NCBI GenBank assembly: GCA_020832005.1
Contig: JAFIFN010000029.1
Location: 1 to 34,588 of the forward strand
Source: Gammaproteobacteria bacterium
GTDB lineage: Bacteria; Pseudomonadota; Gammaproteobacteria; Steroidobacterales; PWYM01
Direction: 5' to 3'
DNA: 34,588 nucleotides
The position numbers and the translations under genes were made by a program. Under the pieces are notes generated by a model. That model ran no database searches, was not told where the DNA came from, and saw only the letters and a program-made list of their open reading frames with translations. Positions 1 to 9,931 of the stretch are shown one piece after another; positions within the stretch are counted from its first letter, which is position 1, and each line of letters opens with the position of its first letter.

Positions 1-1367
1 CGGAACCAGGGCGCGAAATACTCAGCTGGTCGCGCGGCCACCTGCCCGGGCGACGTGTCGAGACGCGGCCTGCGCTCGCGGCCGTGCTCGAACGCAACCT
101 GCCCGCCGGCATGCGTGCCGAGGTGATCGATGCGGCCGGGTGGCGGCTCGCCAGTGGCGGCATGCTGGCACCCGTGCCCCGCCTCGAGCAGGAGGCATCG
201 GTTTGGATCGCACTGCGAAACCGGGTATTCGAGTGGTGGCTGCAAGGCGACGAACTACCCCGACCCAGCGATGCAATCAATCCGCAGGCACGCACCGCCG
301 GTACCGAGATCGACCTGGCTGCACAGGGCGACACCGCGATGGCGCGCTATCGCATTGCCGATGGCACGGTGCTGGCCGTGGCAGTGCCGCTGGCCGGCGG
401 CGGCACGCTGCTGCTCGAGCAGGGCAGCGCGGAGATCATCACGCTGACCAATCGCGCGCTGACCGGCGTGCTGACGATGGCATTGGGCATCATGGGCCTG
501 TTCGCGGTGCTGCTGCTGGGCTATGCCAGCTGGCTGTCCTGGCGCATCGCGCGGCTGAGCCGTGCTGCGCGCGGCGCGCTGGGGCCGCGCGGAGAGCTCA
601 CCGCGTCGCTGCCCGGCACCGGCCAAGGCGACGAACTCGGTGACCTCGCGCGCAGCTTCGAAACCCTGCTCCAGCGCCTCGACGGCTATACCGGCTACCT
701 GCGCAGCCTTGGTGGCAAGCTCTCGCATGAACTCAAGACGCCGCTGGCGGTGGTCAACTCATCGCTGGAGAATCTGCCGGCCGATGCGCCACCGGCAGAG
801 CAGGCGCCCTACCTGGCACGGGCTCGCGCGGGGACGGCGAGGCTCGGAAACATACTTGCATCACTGTCGGAGGCCACGAAGGCCGAGGATATGGTCCGTC
901 ACAGTGCGCGCGAGCGCTATCGCCCGGCGCCGGTGGTGGAGAGCTGCGCGCGTGCCTACCAAGCACTGCACACCGGGCGACAGTGGCGCTGGCAGCTGGC
1001 AGACGCACCCGGGGGCCTGGACGGCTCACCCGAACTGCTGGCCCAGGCACTGGACAAGCTTATCGACAACGCCGTGGAGTTCTCCGCGGCCGACGGCTTG
1101 ATCGAACTCAAGCTCTCCCAGCGGCGAGGCCAGTGGATCCTGTCGGTGACCAATGAGGGCGCGTCTCTGCCGGCGGACGCAGGCGATTCGCTGTTTGACT
1201 CGCTGGTATCGCATCGAGCTGGCCCTTCGGCGCAGCCGCACCTCGGGCTGGGGCTGTATATCGTGCGACTGGTGGCCGAATTTCACGGCGGATATGCGCA
1301 GGCGGAGAATGTCGAGCGCGGTGTGTGCATCTCGCTGCACCTGCCTGTCGTGCCGCTCGCCGATTGA
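1..1367 (+). CDS. Sensor histidine kinase, 5'-truncated by window edge (TM + HAMP-like region, HisKA, HATPase_c)
   Basis: The frame is open from base 3 upstream of the listed ORF start at 84. H-box 'GGKLSHELKTPLAVVNSSLENL'; N-box 'ALDKLIDNAVEFS'; G-box 'GLGLYIVRLVAEFHGG'. Confidence 0.93.
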   Translation, partial: EPGREILSWSRGHLPGRRVETRPALAAVLERNLPAGMRAEVIDAAGWRLASGGMLAPVPRLEQEASVWIALRNRVFEWWLQGDELPRPSDAINPQARTAGTEIDLAAQGDTAMARYRIADGTVLAVAVPLAGGGTLLLEQGSAEIITLTNRALTGVLTMALGIMGLFAVLLLGYASWLSWRIARLSRAARGALGPRGELTASLPGTGQGDELGDLARSFETLLQRLDGYTGYLRSLGGKLSHELKTPLAVVNSSLENLPADAPPAEQAPYLARARAGTARLGNILASLSEATKAEDMVRHSARERYRPAPVVESCARAYQALHTGRQWRWQLADAPGGLDGSPELLAQALDKLIDNAVEFSAADGLIELKLSQRRGQWILSVTNEGASLPADAGDSLFDSLVSHRAGPSAQPHLGLGLYIVRLVAEFHGGYAQAENVERGVCISLHLPVVPLAD

Positions 1368-1440
1368 CGGCGGGTGCCTGCCTGCTCACCGCCGCACGGT
1401 TATGATGCGTCTCGGGGCGCAACTGTGGAGACATGATCCG

Positions 1441-2139
1441 GTGAACATCACACGCAATCTGCTGTTGTCAGTGCTGTTGCTGTTGTCTGGCGCGGTCCTG
1501 GCGGGCGAGTCCAAGCAGCCAGTCAGCAGCCTCGGCGGCGAGCTCGATGAACTGCTCAGCTGGATGACCGGTGAGTTCGACAACCGGCAACAGGTCGAGC
1601 ACGGCGAGAATCATCTGGCCACAGCACCCGTCGAGCCCGGCCGCGCACCCGACCTGCTCTACCCTGTATTTGAGCGCGTGCACGCACCGGCGCTGGGTGA
1701 CCACGTGGTCTACCTGCAATGGCCGATCGGCGCCCCCGACGGGCGACTGCAACGCCAGCGCCTGTGGAGTTTCCGCGTGGATCACGCACGCAATGCGCTC
1801 GTCATGGACTTCTACACCTTGCGCGACGCCGATCGCTGGCGTGATGCGCAGCTGGCGCCTGACACTGCGGTAAGCGAGATCACGGCCGATGATGTGATTC
1901 CCTATCCGCCGGCCTGCGGCCTGCCGTTTCGTCGTCATGCCGATGTGTTCATCGGCGAGATCCCGCCAGGCGAGTGCCTGATCGTCTCGCAGGAGACCCG
2001 CACCGAGATGACCATCAACGCCCGCGTCATCGTCGGGCGCGACCAGCTCTGGTATGACGAGTCCGGCGTGCGCCCGGACGGCAGCGTGGTATTCCGCGTG
2101 CCGGCATCGGGCAGCTACCAGTTCAGGCGACGGGATTGA
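1441..2139 (+). CDS. CpeT/CpcT-like (chromophore lyase family) exported protein
   Basis: GTG start followed by signal-peptide-like 'NITRNLLLSVLLLLSGAVLAG'. Family-like motifs 'LLSWMTGEFDNRQQ', 'LYPVFERV', 'VYLQWPIG', 'LWSFRVDHARNALVMDFYTL', 'GLPFRRHADVFIGEIPPGECLI'. Confidence 0.8.
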   Translation: MNITRNLLLSVLLLLSGAVLAGESKQPVSSLGGELDELLSWMTGEFDNRQQVEHGENHLATAPVEPGRAPDLLYPVFERVHAPALGDHVVYLQWPIGAPDGRLQRQRLWSFRVDHARNALVMDFYTLRDADRWRDAQLAPDTAVSEITADDVIPYPPACGLPFRRHADVFIGEIPPGECLIVSQETRTEMTINARVIVGRDQLWYDESGVRPDGSVVFRVPASGSYQFRRRD

Positions 2140-2168
2140 ATCCATAGCCGCCGAGAACGGCAGCTTTC

Positions 2169-3305
2169 CTAGCCGAAGTCGGTAATCACGACCTTGCCGA
2201 CGTGGTTGGCGGCATCCAGGTAGTCCAGCGCCTCGCGCGCCTCGGCGAAGCTGAAACTGCGGTCGATATGCGGACGCACGGCATTCATGGCGCAGGCACG
2301 CAGCAGGTCCTCGAGCATGCGACGGCTGCCCGAGGTGATGCCCTTGAGCACGAGGTTGCCGAAGTACAGGGGCGAGAGATTGGGCGCCTGGCCGCCGCCC
2401 TGGTCGAGCGCGCCGAGCAGACCGACGCGCGCATTGGGGGCACAACAGGCCAGCGACTGGGGCAGCGTGCCCAGTCCGACGGTTTCCACGACGATGTCCA
2501 CGCCACGCCCGCCGGTGCGCTCACGCACGACCTGTTGCCACTGGGGCTGCTGGCGGTAGTTGACCGTGATATCGGCCCCCAGGTCGCGTGCGATCGCAAG
2601 CTTGTCATCACTCGACGAGGTGATGGCCACACGCGCGCCATTCATTTTCGCGATCTGCAGGGCCAGGATGGCAACACCGCCGGTGCCCAGCGTCAGCACG
2701 GTGTCGCCCGGCTTCACGCGACCCAGCGTCTCGATCACCGCCCAGGCCGTGATGCCGGCAGCGCCGAGTGCGGCGGCCTCAGCGTAGGCCATCCCCTCGG
2801 GCAAGTGTACAAGCGCTGATGCGGGCAGCGTGATGTACTCGGCCAGCCAGCCGTCGGCTGTCACGCCCAGGTCGTGGGCGAACACCTCGGGCACGTAGTC
2901 GCCGTCCAGCCAGCGAATGAAATGTGGCGCCGTGACCCGGTCGCCCGGTGCCACCTCAGTCACGCCTGCGCCCACCTCTACCACTTCGCCGGCACCATCG
3001 CCGACCGGGATACGCGCTTCGGGTTGCCGCGCGCCGTAGCGGCCGCGCAGCATCAGAAGATCCCGGTGGTTGAGGGCGGCTGCACGTACGGCGATACGCA
3101 CCTCGCCCGGGCCGGGCGGGTGCGCCGTCGCCTGCCCGCGGCGCAGCGAGTCCAGGCCCTGCTGGTCACCGACCTGGTAGCAGGCGAAGCTCAGGCCCGC
3201 CGCCGCGTCATCTGCTGTCATCCCACGGGCAGGCACGGCTGCCGCTGCGGCAACGCCCAGGCTCCCGGCCAGTGCAGCGCGTCTGCTGAGCTTTTGTGAA
3301 GACAT
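2169..3305 (-). CDS. Zinc-type alcohol dehydrogenase/quinone reductase (MDR superfamily) with N-terminal Tat-like signal
   Basis: MDR pattern 'AALNHRDLLMLRGRYG', 'PVGDGAGEVVEVGAGVTEVAPGDRV', 'AAALGAAGITAWAVI', 'VLTLGTGGVAILALQIAK'; N-terminus 'LSRRAALAGSLGVAAAAAVPARG'. Confidence 0.9.
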   Translation of the reverse strand: MSSQKLSRRAALAGSLGVAAAAAVPARGMTADDAAAGLSFACYQVGDQQGLDSLRRGQATAHPPGPGEVRIAVRAAALNHRDLLMLRGRYGARQPEARIPVGDGAGEVVEVGAGVTEVAPGDRVTAPHFIRWLDGDYVPEVFAHDLGVTADGWLAEYITLPASALVHLPEGMAYAEAAALGAAGITAWAVIETLGRVKPGDTVLTLGTGGVAILALQIAKMNGARVAITSSSDDKLAIARDLGADITVNYRQQPQWQQVVRERTGGRGVDIVVETVGLGTLPQSLACCAPNARVGLLGALDQGGGQAPNLSPLYFGNLVLKGITSGSRRMLEDLLRACAMNAVRPHIDRSFSFAEAREALDYLDAANHVGKVVITDFG

Positions 3306-3360
3306 CTGGGCACTCTCCGCTTCGCATGGACCTGTGATTAGACCATGCGAGTGTACCCAG
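3306..3360 (-). promoter_or_regulatory. Extended interrupted inverted repeat between DUF6134-like gene and MDR gene
   Basis: TCGCATGG (3322-3329)/CCATGCGA (3343-3350), plus outer CTGGGCAC (3306-3313) with GTG (3351-3353) and CCCAG (3356-3360). Confidence 0.55.
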
Positions 3361-3367
3361 CCGTGCT

Positions 3368-4075
3368 TCAGGCGTCCTCGTCGGCGCGGACGTATGCGAG
3401 CAGGCGGTCATTGGCCACCCGCGACTCCAGGCCCAACCAGCGACCATCCTCGCTGGCGTAGAAGACGCGGATATCGGTGGCATCCGTCGTATCGGTACCC
3501 TCGGCGACGATGCGGAACCCTTGCGCGCTGACGCTCGAGCCGTTGCGGGACCACTGCTTGTCGCCGAGGGGCTCGACACGCACATCGAGATACTCGCCTG
3601 TCTGCGAGTTCAGCAGGCGCGAGGCCTGCAGGAACGCACGATCCCAGTAGGCGAAACTCATGACACAGTCGCCATCAAATTCGAACGGCTCGGAGCCGGT
3701 CTCGACGCGGAAGACATCCTCGTCACGACGTCCATCGACCTGGTAGCGATCACCATTCGCCGTGGTCCGGGAGCTGATGCCACGCAGACAACCATCGTCA
3801 CCCCATTTTTCGGTGTTTTCGTGGCGATACCGATATACGGGAATGCCCAGCACACGCACGTCGAAGCGTGCCTCGCTGTGAACCTGGGTGCCGCCGGCCT
3901 CCGGCGATATGACGAAACGGTGTTTGCCGATTTCGCGATCGTCGAGCAGCACCCTGAACGTCAACTGGTCGGCCTGGACGGCGCCCTGCTCGGCGAAGAC
4001 CGGCGGGGCGGCCAGCACCATGGACAGCAGCGCGGCACAGGCGCTGGCATTGAGCTTGCGGGTGATAAGCGTCAT
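3368..4075 (-). CDS. Exported DUF6134/DUF3108-like protein
   Basis: Starts at ATG 4075 (MTLITRKLNASACAALLSMVLAAPPVFAEQ, signal peptide). 'FRVLLDDREIGKHRFVISPEAGGTQVHSEARFDVRVLGIPVYRYRHENTEKW' resembles the DUF6134 family. The listed ORF runs further upstream but the signal peptide fixes the likely start. Confidence 0.75.
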   Translation of the reverse strand: MTLITRKLNASACAALLSMVLAAPPVFAEQGAVQADQLTFRVLLDDREIGKHRFVISPEAGGTQVHSEARFDVRVLGIPVYRYRHENTEKWGDDGCLRGISSRTTANGDRYQVDGRRDEDVFRVETGSEPFEFDGDCVMSFAYWDRAFLQASRLLNSQTGEYLDVRVEPLGDKQWSRNGSSVSAQGFRIVAEGTDTTDATDIRVFYASEDGRWLGLESRVANDRLLAYVRADEDA

Positions 4076-4229
4076 CGGTTCGGGGCTCCGTAGCGTCAGG
4101 AGGCCGCGCGGTCCGCGCGCCGACCTCGATGTTTGTTGTCTGCTATTTCGCTGACGGGGGCGGGGTGGATTCAGCGCCGGTGCCGGCCTCGGATGCGCTC
4201 CTGGTAGATGGCAGGCATGATATGGAGGC

Positions 4230-6143
4230 ATGGAGACGCAACTTGAGGAAGTCACCGAGACCATCCTGAGCCGCGTGGGCAAGCACGTGGTGCTGGCGCT
4301 GCCCCTGGGGCTGGGCAAGCCCAACCCCCTGGTCAATGCCCTGTACCGGCGGGCAAAGGCCGATGCCGGTATTCGCCTGGACATCGTCACCGCGCTGTCG
4401 CTGGATCTGCCCACGCCGGGTAGCGATCTGGAGGCCCGCTTCCTGACGCCGTTTCTCGACCGCCACTTCGGCACCGATTACCCCCGCCTGGAGTACGTCG
4501 CAGATCTCGCCGCCCGGAAACTTCCGGACAACATCACCGTCACCGAGTTCTACCTGCAGTCGGGCAGCCAGCTTGGCAATCCGCTGGTGCAGCGCCGCTA
4601 CATCAGCAGCAATTACACGCATGTGGCGCGAGACCTGATAGATCGCGGCGTGAATGTCGCCATGCAGCTGGTGGCCGAAGGTGAACTCGATGGTCGCAGG
4701 CGTTACAGCCTGTCGTGCAATCCTGATGTGACGCTGGATTTGATGGATCGGCTATCACGCCGGCCGGATCTCGACTGCATGCTGATCGGCCAGGTGCATC
4801 GCGAGCTGCCGCTGATGCATGGCGATGCGCTGGTCGACGAGGATTACTTCGATGTCCTGCTGCCGGCCGGTGACGACTATCGGCTGTTCGCGCTGCCGCG
4901 CGGCCCCGTCAGCCTGCAGGACCACTGGGTCGGCCTGCAGGCCAGTCGCCTTGTCGCCGATGCCGGCACGCTGCAGATCGGCATCGGCTCGCTCAGCGAT
5001 GCACTGGTCAACGCACTGATTCTGCGGCAGAAGCACAACGCGTTGTATCGTCGCGTGGTCGCCGAAACCGACGGAGATGCCGGCACGCTGACGGAGAAGA
5101 TCGGCGGACTCGCCGAGTTCGAGCGCGGCCTTTATGGCGCCAGCGAAATGTTCATGGATGGCTTCATGCACCTGTATCGCGCCGGCATCCTCAAGCGCGA
5201 GGTGTTCGAAGACGCCAGCCACCAGGCCCAGTCCGATGCCGGCACCCTGCCCGAAGAGTTGCGTGGGCGCGGCGCCATCATGGATGGCGCATTCTTCCTG
5301 GGCTCTCACGAGTTCTATGCGTTCCTGCGCGAGCTCTCCGAATCCGAGCGGCCGCGCTTCCGGATGACGTCAGTCGGGCGGGTGAACCAGCTCTATGGCG
5401 GCAATGAAGCGCTGGAGGTCGCCCAGCGCAGGCGTGCGCGCTTCATCAACAGCTGCATGATGGTGACGCTCACCGGCGCTGCGGTCTCCGATGGCCTGTC
5501 CGATCACCAGGTCGTCAGCGGCGTGGGCGGACAGTACAACTTCGTGGCGATGGCCCATGCCATGGAGGATGGACGCAGCATCCTTATGCTGCGCAGCACG
5601 CGCACCCAGGGGGGCAAGTTGCGCTCCAACATCGTCTGGGAGTATCCGCATACGACCATCCCGAGACATCTGCGCGACATCGTCGTCACCGAGTATGGCG
5701 TGGCCGACCTGCGCGGGCGCAGCGATGAAGAATGCATCCAGGCACTGCTGTGCATCTGTGATGCGCGATTCGTCTCCGAACTGGCCGACAAGGCGGTCAA
5801 GGCAGGCAAGCTCAGCGAACATTGGCAGCCGCCCGCACAGGTTCGCGGCAATACCCCCGACAGGCTGGCCGATCGCCTGCGCGCCACCGGGGCCTCTGAG
5901 CACTTTGCCCGCTTCCCGTTCGGCAGTGACTTCACCACGCTGGAGCAGCAGCTAGGGGCTGCGCTCAAGCGCCTGCAGGCCATGCAGCGCAAGCGCTGGC
6001 CGCTGCTGGCCGCCGCCCTGCGAGGCGATCCGGCCCGCTGGCCCGAGGCCATGGCCAGAATGCAGCTGGATCGGCCGCAGGGGCTGAAAGACCGACTGAT
6101 CGCGCGCCTGCTGGCCGCCGCGCTTACCGAAACTGCGCGCTAG
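4230..6143 (+). CDS. Acetyl-CoA hydrolase/transferase (4-hydroxybutyrate CoA-transferase-like) family protein
   Basis: 637 aa; '[27 protein letters not shown]', '[20 protein letters not shown]', '[52 protein letters not shown]', '[17 protein letters not shown]'. Confidence 0.88.
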   Translation: METQLEEVTETILSRVGKHVVLALPLGLGKPNPLVNALYRRAKADAGIRLDIVTALSLDLPTPGSDLEARFLTPFLDRHFGTDYPRLEYVADLAARKLPDNITVTEFYLQSGSQLGNPLVQRRYISSNYTHVARDLIDRGVNVAMQLVAEGELDGRRRYSLSCNPDVTLDLMDRLSRRPDLDCMLIGQVHRELPLMHGDALVDEDYFDVLLPAGDDYRLFALPRGPVSLQDHWVGLQASRLVADAGTLQIGIGSLSDALVNALILRQKHNALYRRVVAETDGDAGTLTEKIGGLAEFERGLYGASEMFMDGFMHLYRAGILKREVFEDASHQAQSDAGTLPEELRGRGAIMDGAFFLGSHEFYAFLRELSESERPRFRMTSVGRVNQLYGGNEALEVAQRRRARFINSCMMVTLTGAAVSDGLSDHQVVSGVGGQYNFVAMAHAMEDGRSILMLRSTRTQGGKLRSNIVWEYPHTTIPRHLRDIVVTEYGVADLRGRSDEECIQALLCICDARFVSELADKAVKAGKLSEHWQPPAQVRGNTPDRLADRLRATGASEHFARFPFGSDFTTLEQQLGAALKRLQAMQRKRWPLLAAALRGDPARWPEAMARMQLDRPQGLKDRLIARLLAAALTETAR

Positions 6144-6285
6144 TCTGGAAACGGACACACCCGCGTCGCCGGCCATCGGCCGTGTCGCGGTCGCCCGGGC
6201 CTGCCGGGCAGCATTCACGCAAGCTGCACCCTATCGGCAGCGCGCCCGGCTGCCTATACTTCACCGCCGGAATCCGATCCCGCTG

Positions 6286-7296
6286 ATGACACGCACCCAA
6301 CTCACTGTGAACCCGACCACCACCCCCGCCGCACAGCGCGACGCTGCCCGCGAGACCTCCCCGGCCGACGACCGCGTCATGCTGTCGATCGAGCACCTGT
6401 CGAAAGTCTACGCGGACGGTTTCAAGGCGCTGGACGATGTCAGCCTCGAGGTGCGACGGGGCGAGATTTTTGCGCTGCTGGGCCCCAATGGTGCCGGCAA
6501 GACGACCCTGATCGGCATTGTCTGTGGCCTGATTACGGCCAGCAGCGGCAGTGTGCGCGTCGATGGCCACGACATCGTGCGCAATTATCGCGCCGCACGC
6601 AGCCTGATCGGACTGGTGCCGCAGGAACTCACCACAGATGCCTTCGAGAAGGTCATCGACACCACGGCCTTCAGCCGCGGCCTGTTCGGGCTGGCGCCCA
6701 ATCCGGCGCATATCGAGAAGGTGCTGCGCGACCTTTCACTCTGGGACAAGCGCAACAGTCGCGTGCGCGAACTCTCAGGCGGTATGAAGCGCCGGCTGCT
6801 GATCGCCAAGGCGCTGGCACACGAACCCGAAGTGCTGTTTCTCGATGAACCCACGGCCGGTGTCGACGTGGAGCTTCGCCGCGATATGTGGCTGCAGGTC
6901 CGCGCGCTGCGCGAGCGCGGCGTGACGGTAATCCTGACCACCCACTACATCGAGGAAGCCGAGGAGATGGCCGATCGCATCGGCGTGATCAACCACGGTG
7001 AGCTGATCCTGGTGCAGAACACCACCGAGCTGATGCGCAGGCTCGGCAGCAAGCAGCTGACCTTGCAGCTCAACGAGCCACTGCAACAGATTCCGGAGAT
7101 GCTCGCTGAGTATGAACTCGAACTCAGCGAGGACGGGCATACGCTGATCTACACCTATGACACCCACGGTGAACGTACCGGCATCACCGCCCTTCTCAGC
7201 GACTTGAGCCGCGCCGGTGTGCGCTTCACGGATCTGCGCACGCGCGAGACCTCGCTCGAAGAGATCTTCGTCAGCCTGGTGAGTCCGCAGTCATGA
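6286..7296 (+). CDS. ABC transporter ATP-binding protein (ABC-2 type exporter)
   Basis: Walker A 'GPNGAGKTT', signature '[15 protein letters not shown]', Walker B '[11 protein letters not shown]', H-loop 'ILTTHY'. The exact start is uncertain; an internal Met at about 6379 is also possible. Confidence 0.95.
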   Translation: MTRTQLTVNPTTTPAAQRDAARETSPADDRVMLSIEHLSKVYADGFKALDDVSLEVRRGEIFALLGPNGAGKTTLIGIVCGLITASSGSVRVDGHDIVRNYRAARSLIGLVPQELTTDAFEKVIDTTAFSRGLFGLAPNPAHIEKVLRDLSLWDKRNSRVRELSGGMKRRLLIAKALAHEPEVLFLDEPTAGVDVELRRDMWLQVRALRERGVTVILTTHYIEEAEEMADRIGVINHGELILVQNTTELMRRLGSKQLTLQLNEPLQQIPEMLAEYELELSEDGHTLIYTYDTHGERTGITALLSDLSRAGVRFTDLRTRETSLEEIFVSLVSPQS

Positions 7297-8054
7297 ATCT
7301 TCGCGCAGTGCAGACCATCTATCTGTTCGAGATGTCGCGGACGTTCCGCACGCTGCTGCAGAGCATTCTCGCGCCGGTATTGACCACATCGCTGTATTTC
7401 GTCGTGTTCGGGGCAGCGATCGGCGCGCGTATCCCGGAGATGGGTGGCGTGAGCTATGGCGCGTTCATCGTGCCCGGCCTGATCATGCTGATGCTGCTGA
7501 CGCAGAGCGTCTCCAACGCCTCTTTCGGCATTTACTTTCCGCGCTTCTCGGGCACCATCTACGAGTTGCTCTCGGCACCGGTGTCGTCGTTCGAACTGGT
7601 GCTGGCCTTCGTCGGCGCGGCGGCAACCAAGGCTATCCTGATCGGGCTGATCACGCTAGCCACGGCCAGTGCCTTTGTGCCGCTGGAGATCGCCCACCCG
7701 GTATGGATGGCCGCGTTCCTGGTGCTGACCGCCGTGTCGTTCAGCCTGCTCGGATTCATCCTCGGCATCTGGGCGGACTCCTTCGAAAAACTCGGCTTCG
7801 TACCGCTGCTGGTGATCACCCCGCTGACTTTTCTGGGCGGGACGTTCTACTCGCTGGATATGCTGCCACCGTTCTGGCAGACGGTAAGCCTGGTCAACCC
7901 GGTCGTCTACCTGGTCAGCGGTTTTCGCTGGAGCTTCTACGGGGCGGGTGATGTCAGCGTGGTGGCAAGCCTGGCCGTGGTAGCCATCTTTCTGGTGGTG
8001 GGACTGACAGCGGTGTGGTGGATTTTTCGCAGTGGTTACCGGCTCAAGCCCTAG
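7293..8054 (+). CDS. ABC-2 type transporter permease
   Basis: ATGA overlap with the ATPase gene; six hydrophobic segments; '[42 protein letters not shown]' typical of ABC-2 permeases. Confidence 0.93.
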   Translation: MNLRAVQTIYLFEMSRTFRTLLQSILAPVLTTSLYFVVFGAAIGARIPEMGGVSYGAFIVPGLIMLMLLTQSVSNASFGIYFPRFSGTIYELLSAPVSSFELVLAFVGAAATKAILIGLITLATASAFVPLEIAHPVWMAAFLVLTAVSFSLLGFILGIWADSFEKLGFVPLLVITPLTFLGGTFYSLDMLPPFWQTVSLVNPVVYLVSGFRWSFYGAGDVSVVASLAVVAIFLVVGLTAVWWIFRSGYRLKP

Positions 8055-8105
8055 GCGCCGCGCCGTGTCGTGCGCTATCGGCAACCGAGAAACGAATAAG
8101 TAGAT

Positions 8106-8125
8106 TTCCACATTCCGGTGTGGAA
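8106..8125. repeat. Perfect 7-bp inverted repeat TTCCACA-TTCCGG-TGTGGAA upstream of the SQR-like gene
   Basis: Direct reading of 8106-8112 and 8119-8125. Confidence 0.6.
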
Positions 8126-8182
8126 GGCTTTGCTCTACCGTGAATCCTTGTTCGCCAATGCGCGAAATGCGGGATTTCGGAC

Positions 8183-9538
8183 ATGTCCAACAGAACCAAC
8201 GGTGACAAAGCCTGCAGCGACACGCTGGGCCTGAGCCGGCGAGAATTGTTGCAGGCGCTGGGTGGCGGGGCGATCGCCGCGGCGGGTGCAGGTGGCCTGC
8301 TTTTGCCGTCGCCGGCACGTGCGTATCGGACCAACGCTCGCATCGTCATCGCCGGGGCCGGCGCTGCCGGTCTCGCTGCAGCCAACCGACTGTCCCGCGC
8401 GCTCGAAGGCGCGCACATCACCCTTATCGACCGCCGCAAGCGACACGTCTACCAGCCAGGCCTGACGATGATCGCGACCGGGATCTGGCAGCCTGGCAAG
8501 ATCATCGATGAGAACCGCCGCTATGTACCGCGCAATGTGGAGTGGGTCGATGCGATGGTCGCGGAGTTCGATCCCGACGCCGATCGCCTCGTCACCGATC
8601 AGGGCCAGGTCATCGACTATGACTATCTGCTCGTCACCACCGGACTGCACCTGGACTTCGCCGCGATCGAGGGCATGGATCCTGCGCTGATTGGCCGCGA
8701 GGGCATAGGCTGCGTCTACGACACGCCCGAGCACGCTGTCGGCACCTGGCAGATGATCGATCAGTTCATCAACGCCGGGGGCCAGGGGCTGTTCACCCGG
8801 GGGCCGGGCGGCATCAAGTGCGCCGGTGCACCGCTCAAGGTGGCGATGCTTGCCGAGGATCTGGCCTCTCGGCGTGGTCGCCGGGAGGCACTGCAACTTT
8901 CCTACAACGCCCCGTCCGACGGCTTGTTTTCACAGCCACAGATAGATGGTTTCCTGCGTGAGGAATTCCCTGCCAGGGACATCGCGATCAACTGGCATCA
9001 CCGCCTCGTCGGCATCGAACCGGAGCGGCGCAGGGCGAGCTTCCAAACGCCGCAGGGGATGGCACGCCTGGACTACGATTTCATTCACGTGGTGCCACCG
9101 ATGCGTGCACCCGATGCACTGGGCGACAGTGCACTGGCCTGGCAGACCGGCCCGTTCGCCGAAGACGGCAACTGGCTCGAGGTCGACCGTCACTCGATGC
9201 GCCATACCCGCTATCCGAACGTCTTCGGTGCCGGTGACTGCGTGGGCACGCCGATCGGCAAGACGGCAGCCAGCGTCAAGGCCCAGGTCCCGGTGGCGGT
9301 TGCGAACCTTGTCGATACAATCCGCGGGCGGGAGTCGGGCGCCGCCTATAACGGGTATACTTCGTGCCCTTTGATCACCCGACGGGGCCGGGCAATGCTG
9401 GTTGAGTTCGACTACTCGCTGGCGATGGTGCCGTCATTTACGTTCATCGACCCCTACCGCGAGCACTGGGTCCCGTGGGTACTGAAGGAGCAGATGCTCC
9501 AGGCAGCCTATAACGCGATGCTGCGCGGGCGAATCTGA
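8183..9538 (+). CDS. Sulfide:quinone oxidoreductase-like FAD/NAD(P) flavoprotein with Tat signal
   Basis: 'LSRRELLQALGGGAIAAAGAGG' Tat motif; Rossmann 'IVIAGAGAAGLAAANRLSR'; cysteines in 'GIGCVYD', 'GIKCAGAP', 'YTSCPLITRRGRAMLVEFDY'; 'NVFGAGDCVGTPIGKTAASV'. Confidence 0.85.
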   Translation: MSNRTNGDKACSDTLGLSRRELLQALGGGAIAAAGAGGLLLPSPARAYRTNARIVIAGAGAAGLAAANRLSRALEGAHITLIDRRKRHVYQPGLTMIATGIWQPGKIIDENRRYVPRNVEWVDAMVAEFDPDADRLVTDQGQVIDYDYLLVTTGLHLDFAAIEGMDPALIGREGIGCVYDTPEHAVGTWQMIDQFINAGGQGLFTRGPGGIKCAGAPLKVAMLAEDLASRRGRREALQLSYNAPSDGLFSQPQIDGFLREEFPARDIAINWHHRLVGIEPERRRASFQTPQGMARLDYDFIHVVPPMRAPDALGDSALAWQTGPFAEDGNWLEVDRHSMRHTRYPNVFGAGDCVGTPIGKTAASVKAQVPVAVANLVDTIRGRESGAAYNGYTSCPLITRRGRAMLVEFDYSLAMVPSFTFIDPYREHWVPWVLKEQMLQAAYNAMLRGRI

Positions 9539-9571
9539 CGCGCTTGCGCGCGCCTCGCTGGAGAAACAATC

Positions 9572-9931
9572 ATGGCTTTTTCACTCGCGGGCATCTTCGC
9601 CGTGCTGCTGGAACTGATCCGCCCCTGGTGGCTGTGGCTGGCGATTCTGGTTGCCATCGAGATACTCGTGCTTGGCACATTGCTGCTGCGCCGCCGCCGA
9701 GGTGCCGCACCGGGCTGGCGGCGTGCGCGTCCGATGGCGCTCGCGGTAGGGGTGACGGGCGCTGTAGCAGGTTGTGTATTCGCGTTGTGGTTGACGCAGG
9801 CGGGCTTCGACGATCTCGCCGGCTGGCTCGACTTCGTGTCGCTGATCGCTGTGGGCTTGGGCGTGGGCGTCGGGCTGGCCATACTCACCTGGCCGGTGCT
9901 GACGCTGCTGCGGACACCACGCGCTTCATGA
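9572..9931 (+). CDS. Small integral membrane protein (DUF5368-like)
   Basis: 119 aa with three hydrophobic segments; lies directly between the SQR-like gene and the porin gene; ATGA overlap with the latter. Confidence 0.7.
   Translation: MAFSLAGIFAVLLELIRPWWLWLAILVAIEILVLGTLLLRRRRGAAPGWRRARPMALAVGVTGAVAGCVFALWLTQAGFDDLAGWLDFVSLIAVGLGVGVGLAILTWPVLTLLRTPRAS

Noticed and set aside
1468-2445. 325-aa minus-strand ORF antisense to the CpeT-like and MDR genes (and similar long antisense ORFs, e.g. 18943..19737, 25037..26422, 28151..29149, 31586..32671)
   Set aside because: High GC content produces long shadow ORFs. Their translations lack family motifs and overlap well-supported genes.
4105-4119. 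CGCGCGG-T-CCGCGCG dyad between the divergent DUF6134-like and CoA-transferase genes
   Set aside because: Low-complexity GC repeat with a 1-nt centre. Could be an operator but chance is likely; not reported as a finding.
6193-6209. GCCCGG-GCCTG-CCGGGC stem after the CoA-transferase gene as a terminator
   Set aside because: Short GC-only stem with no U-tract; expected by chance in this GC-rich sequence.
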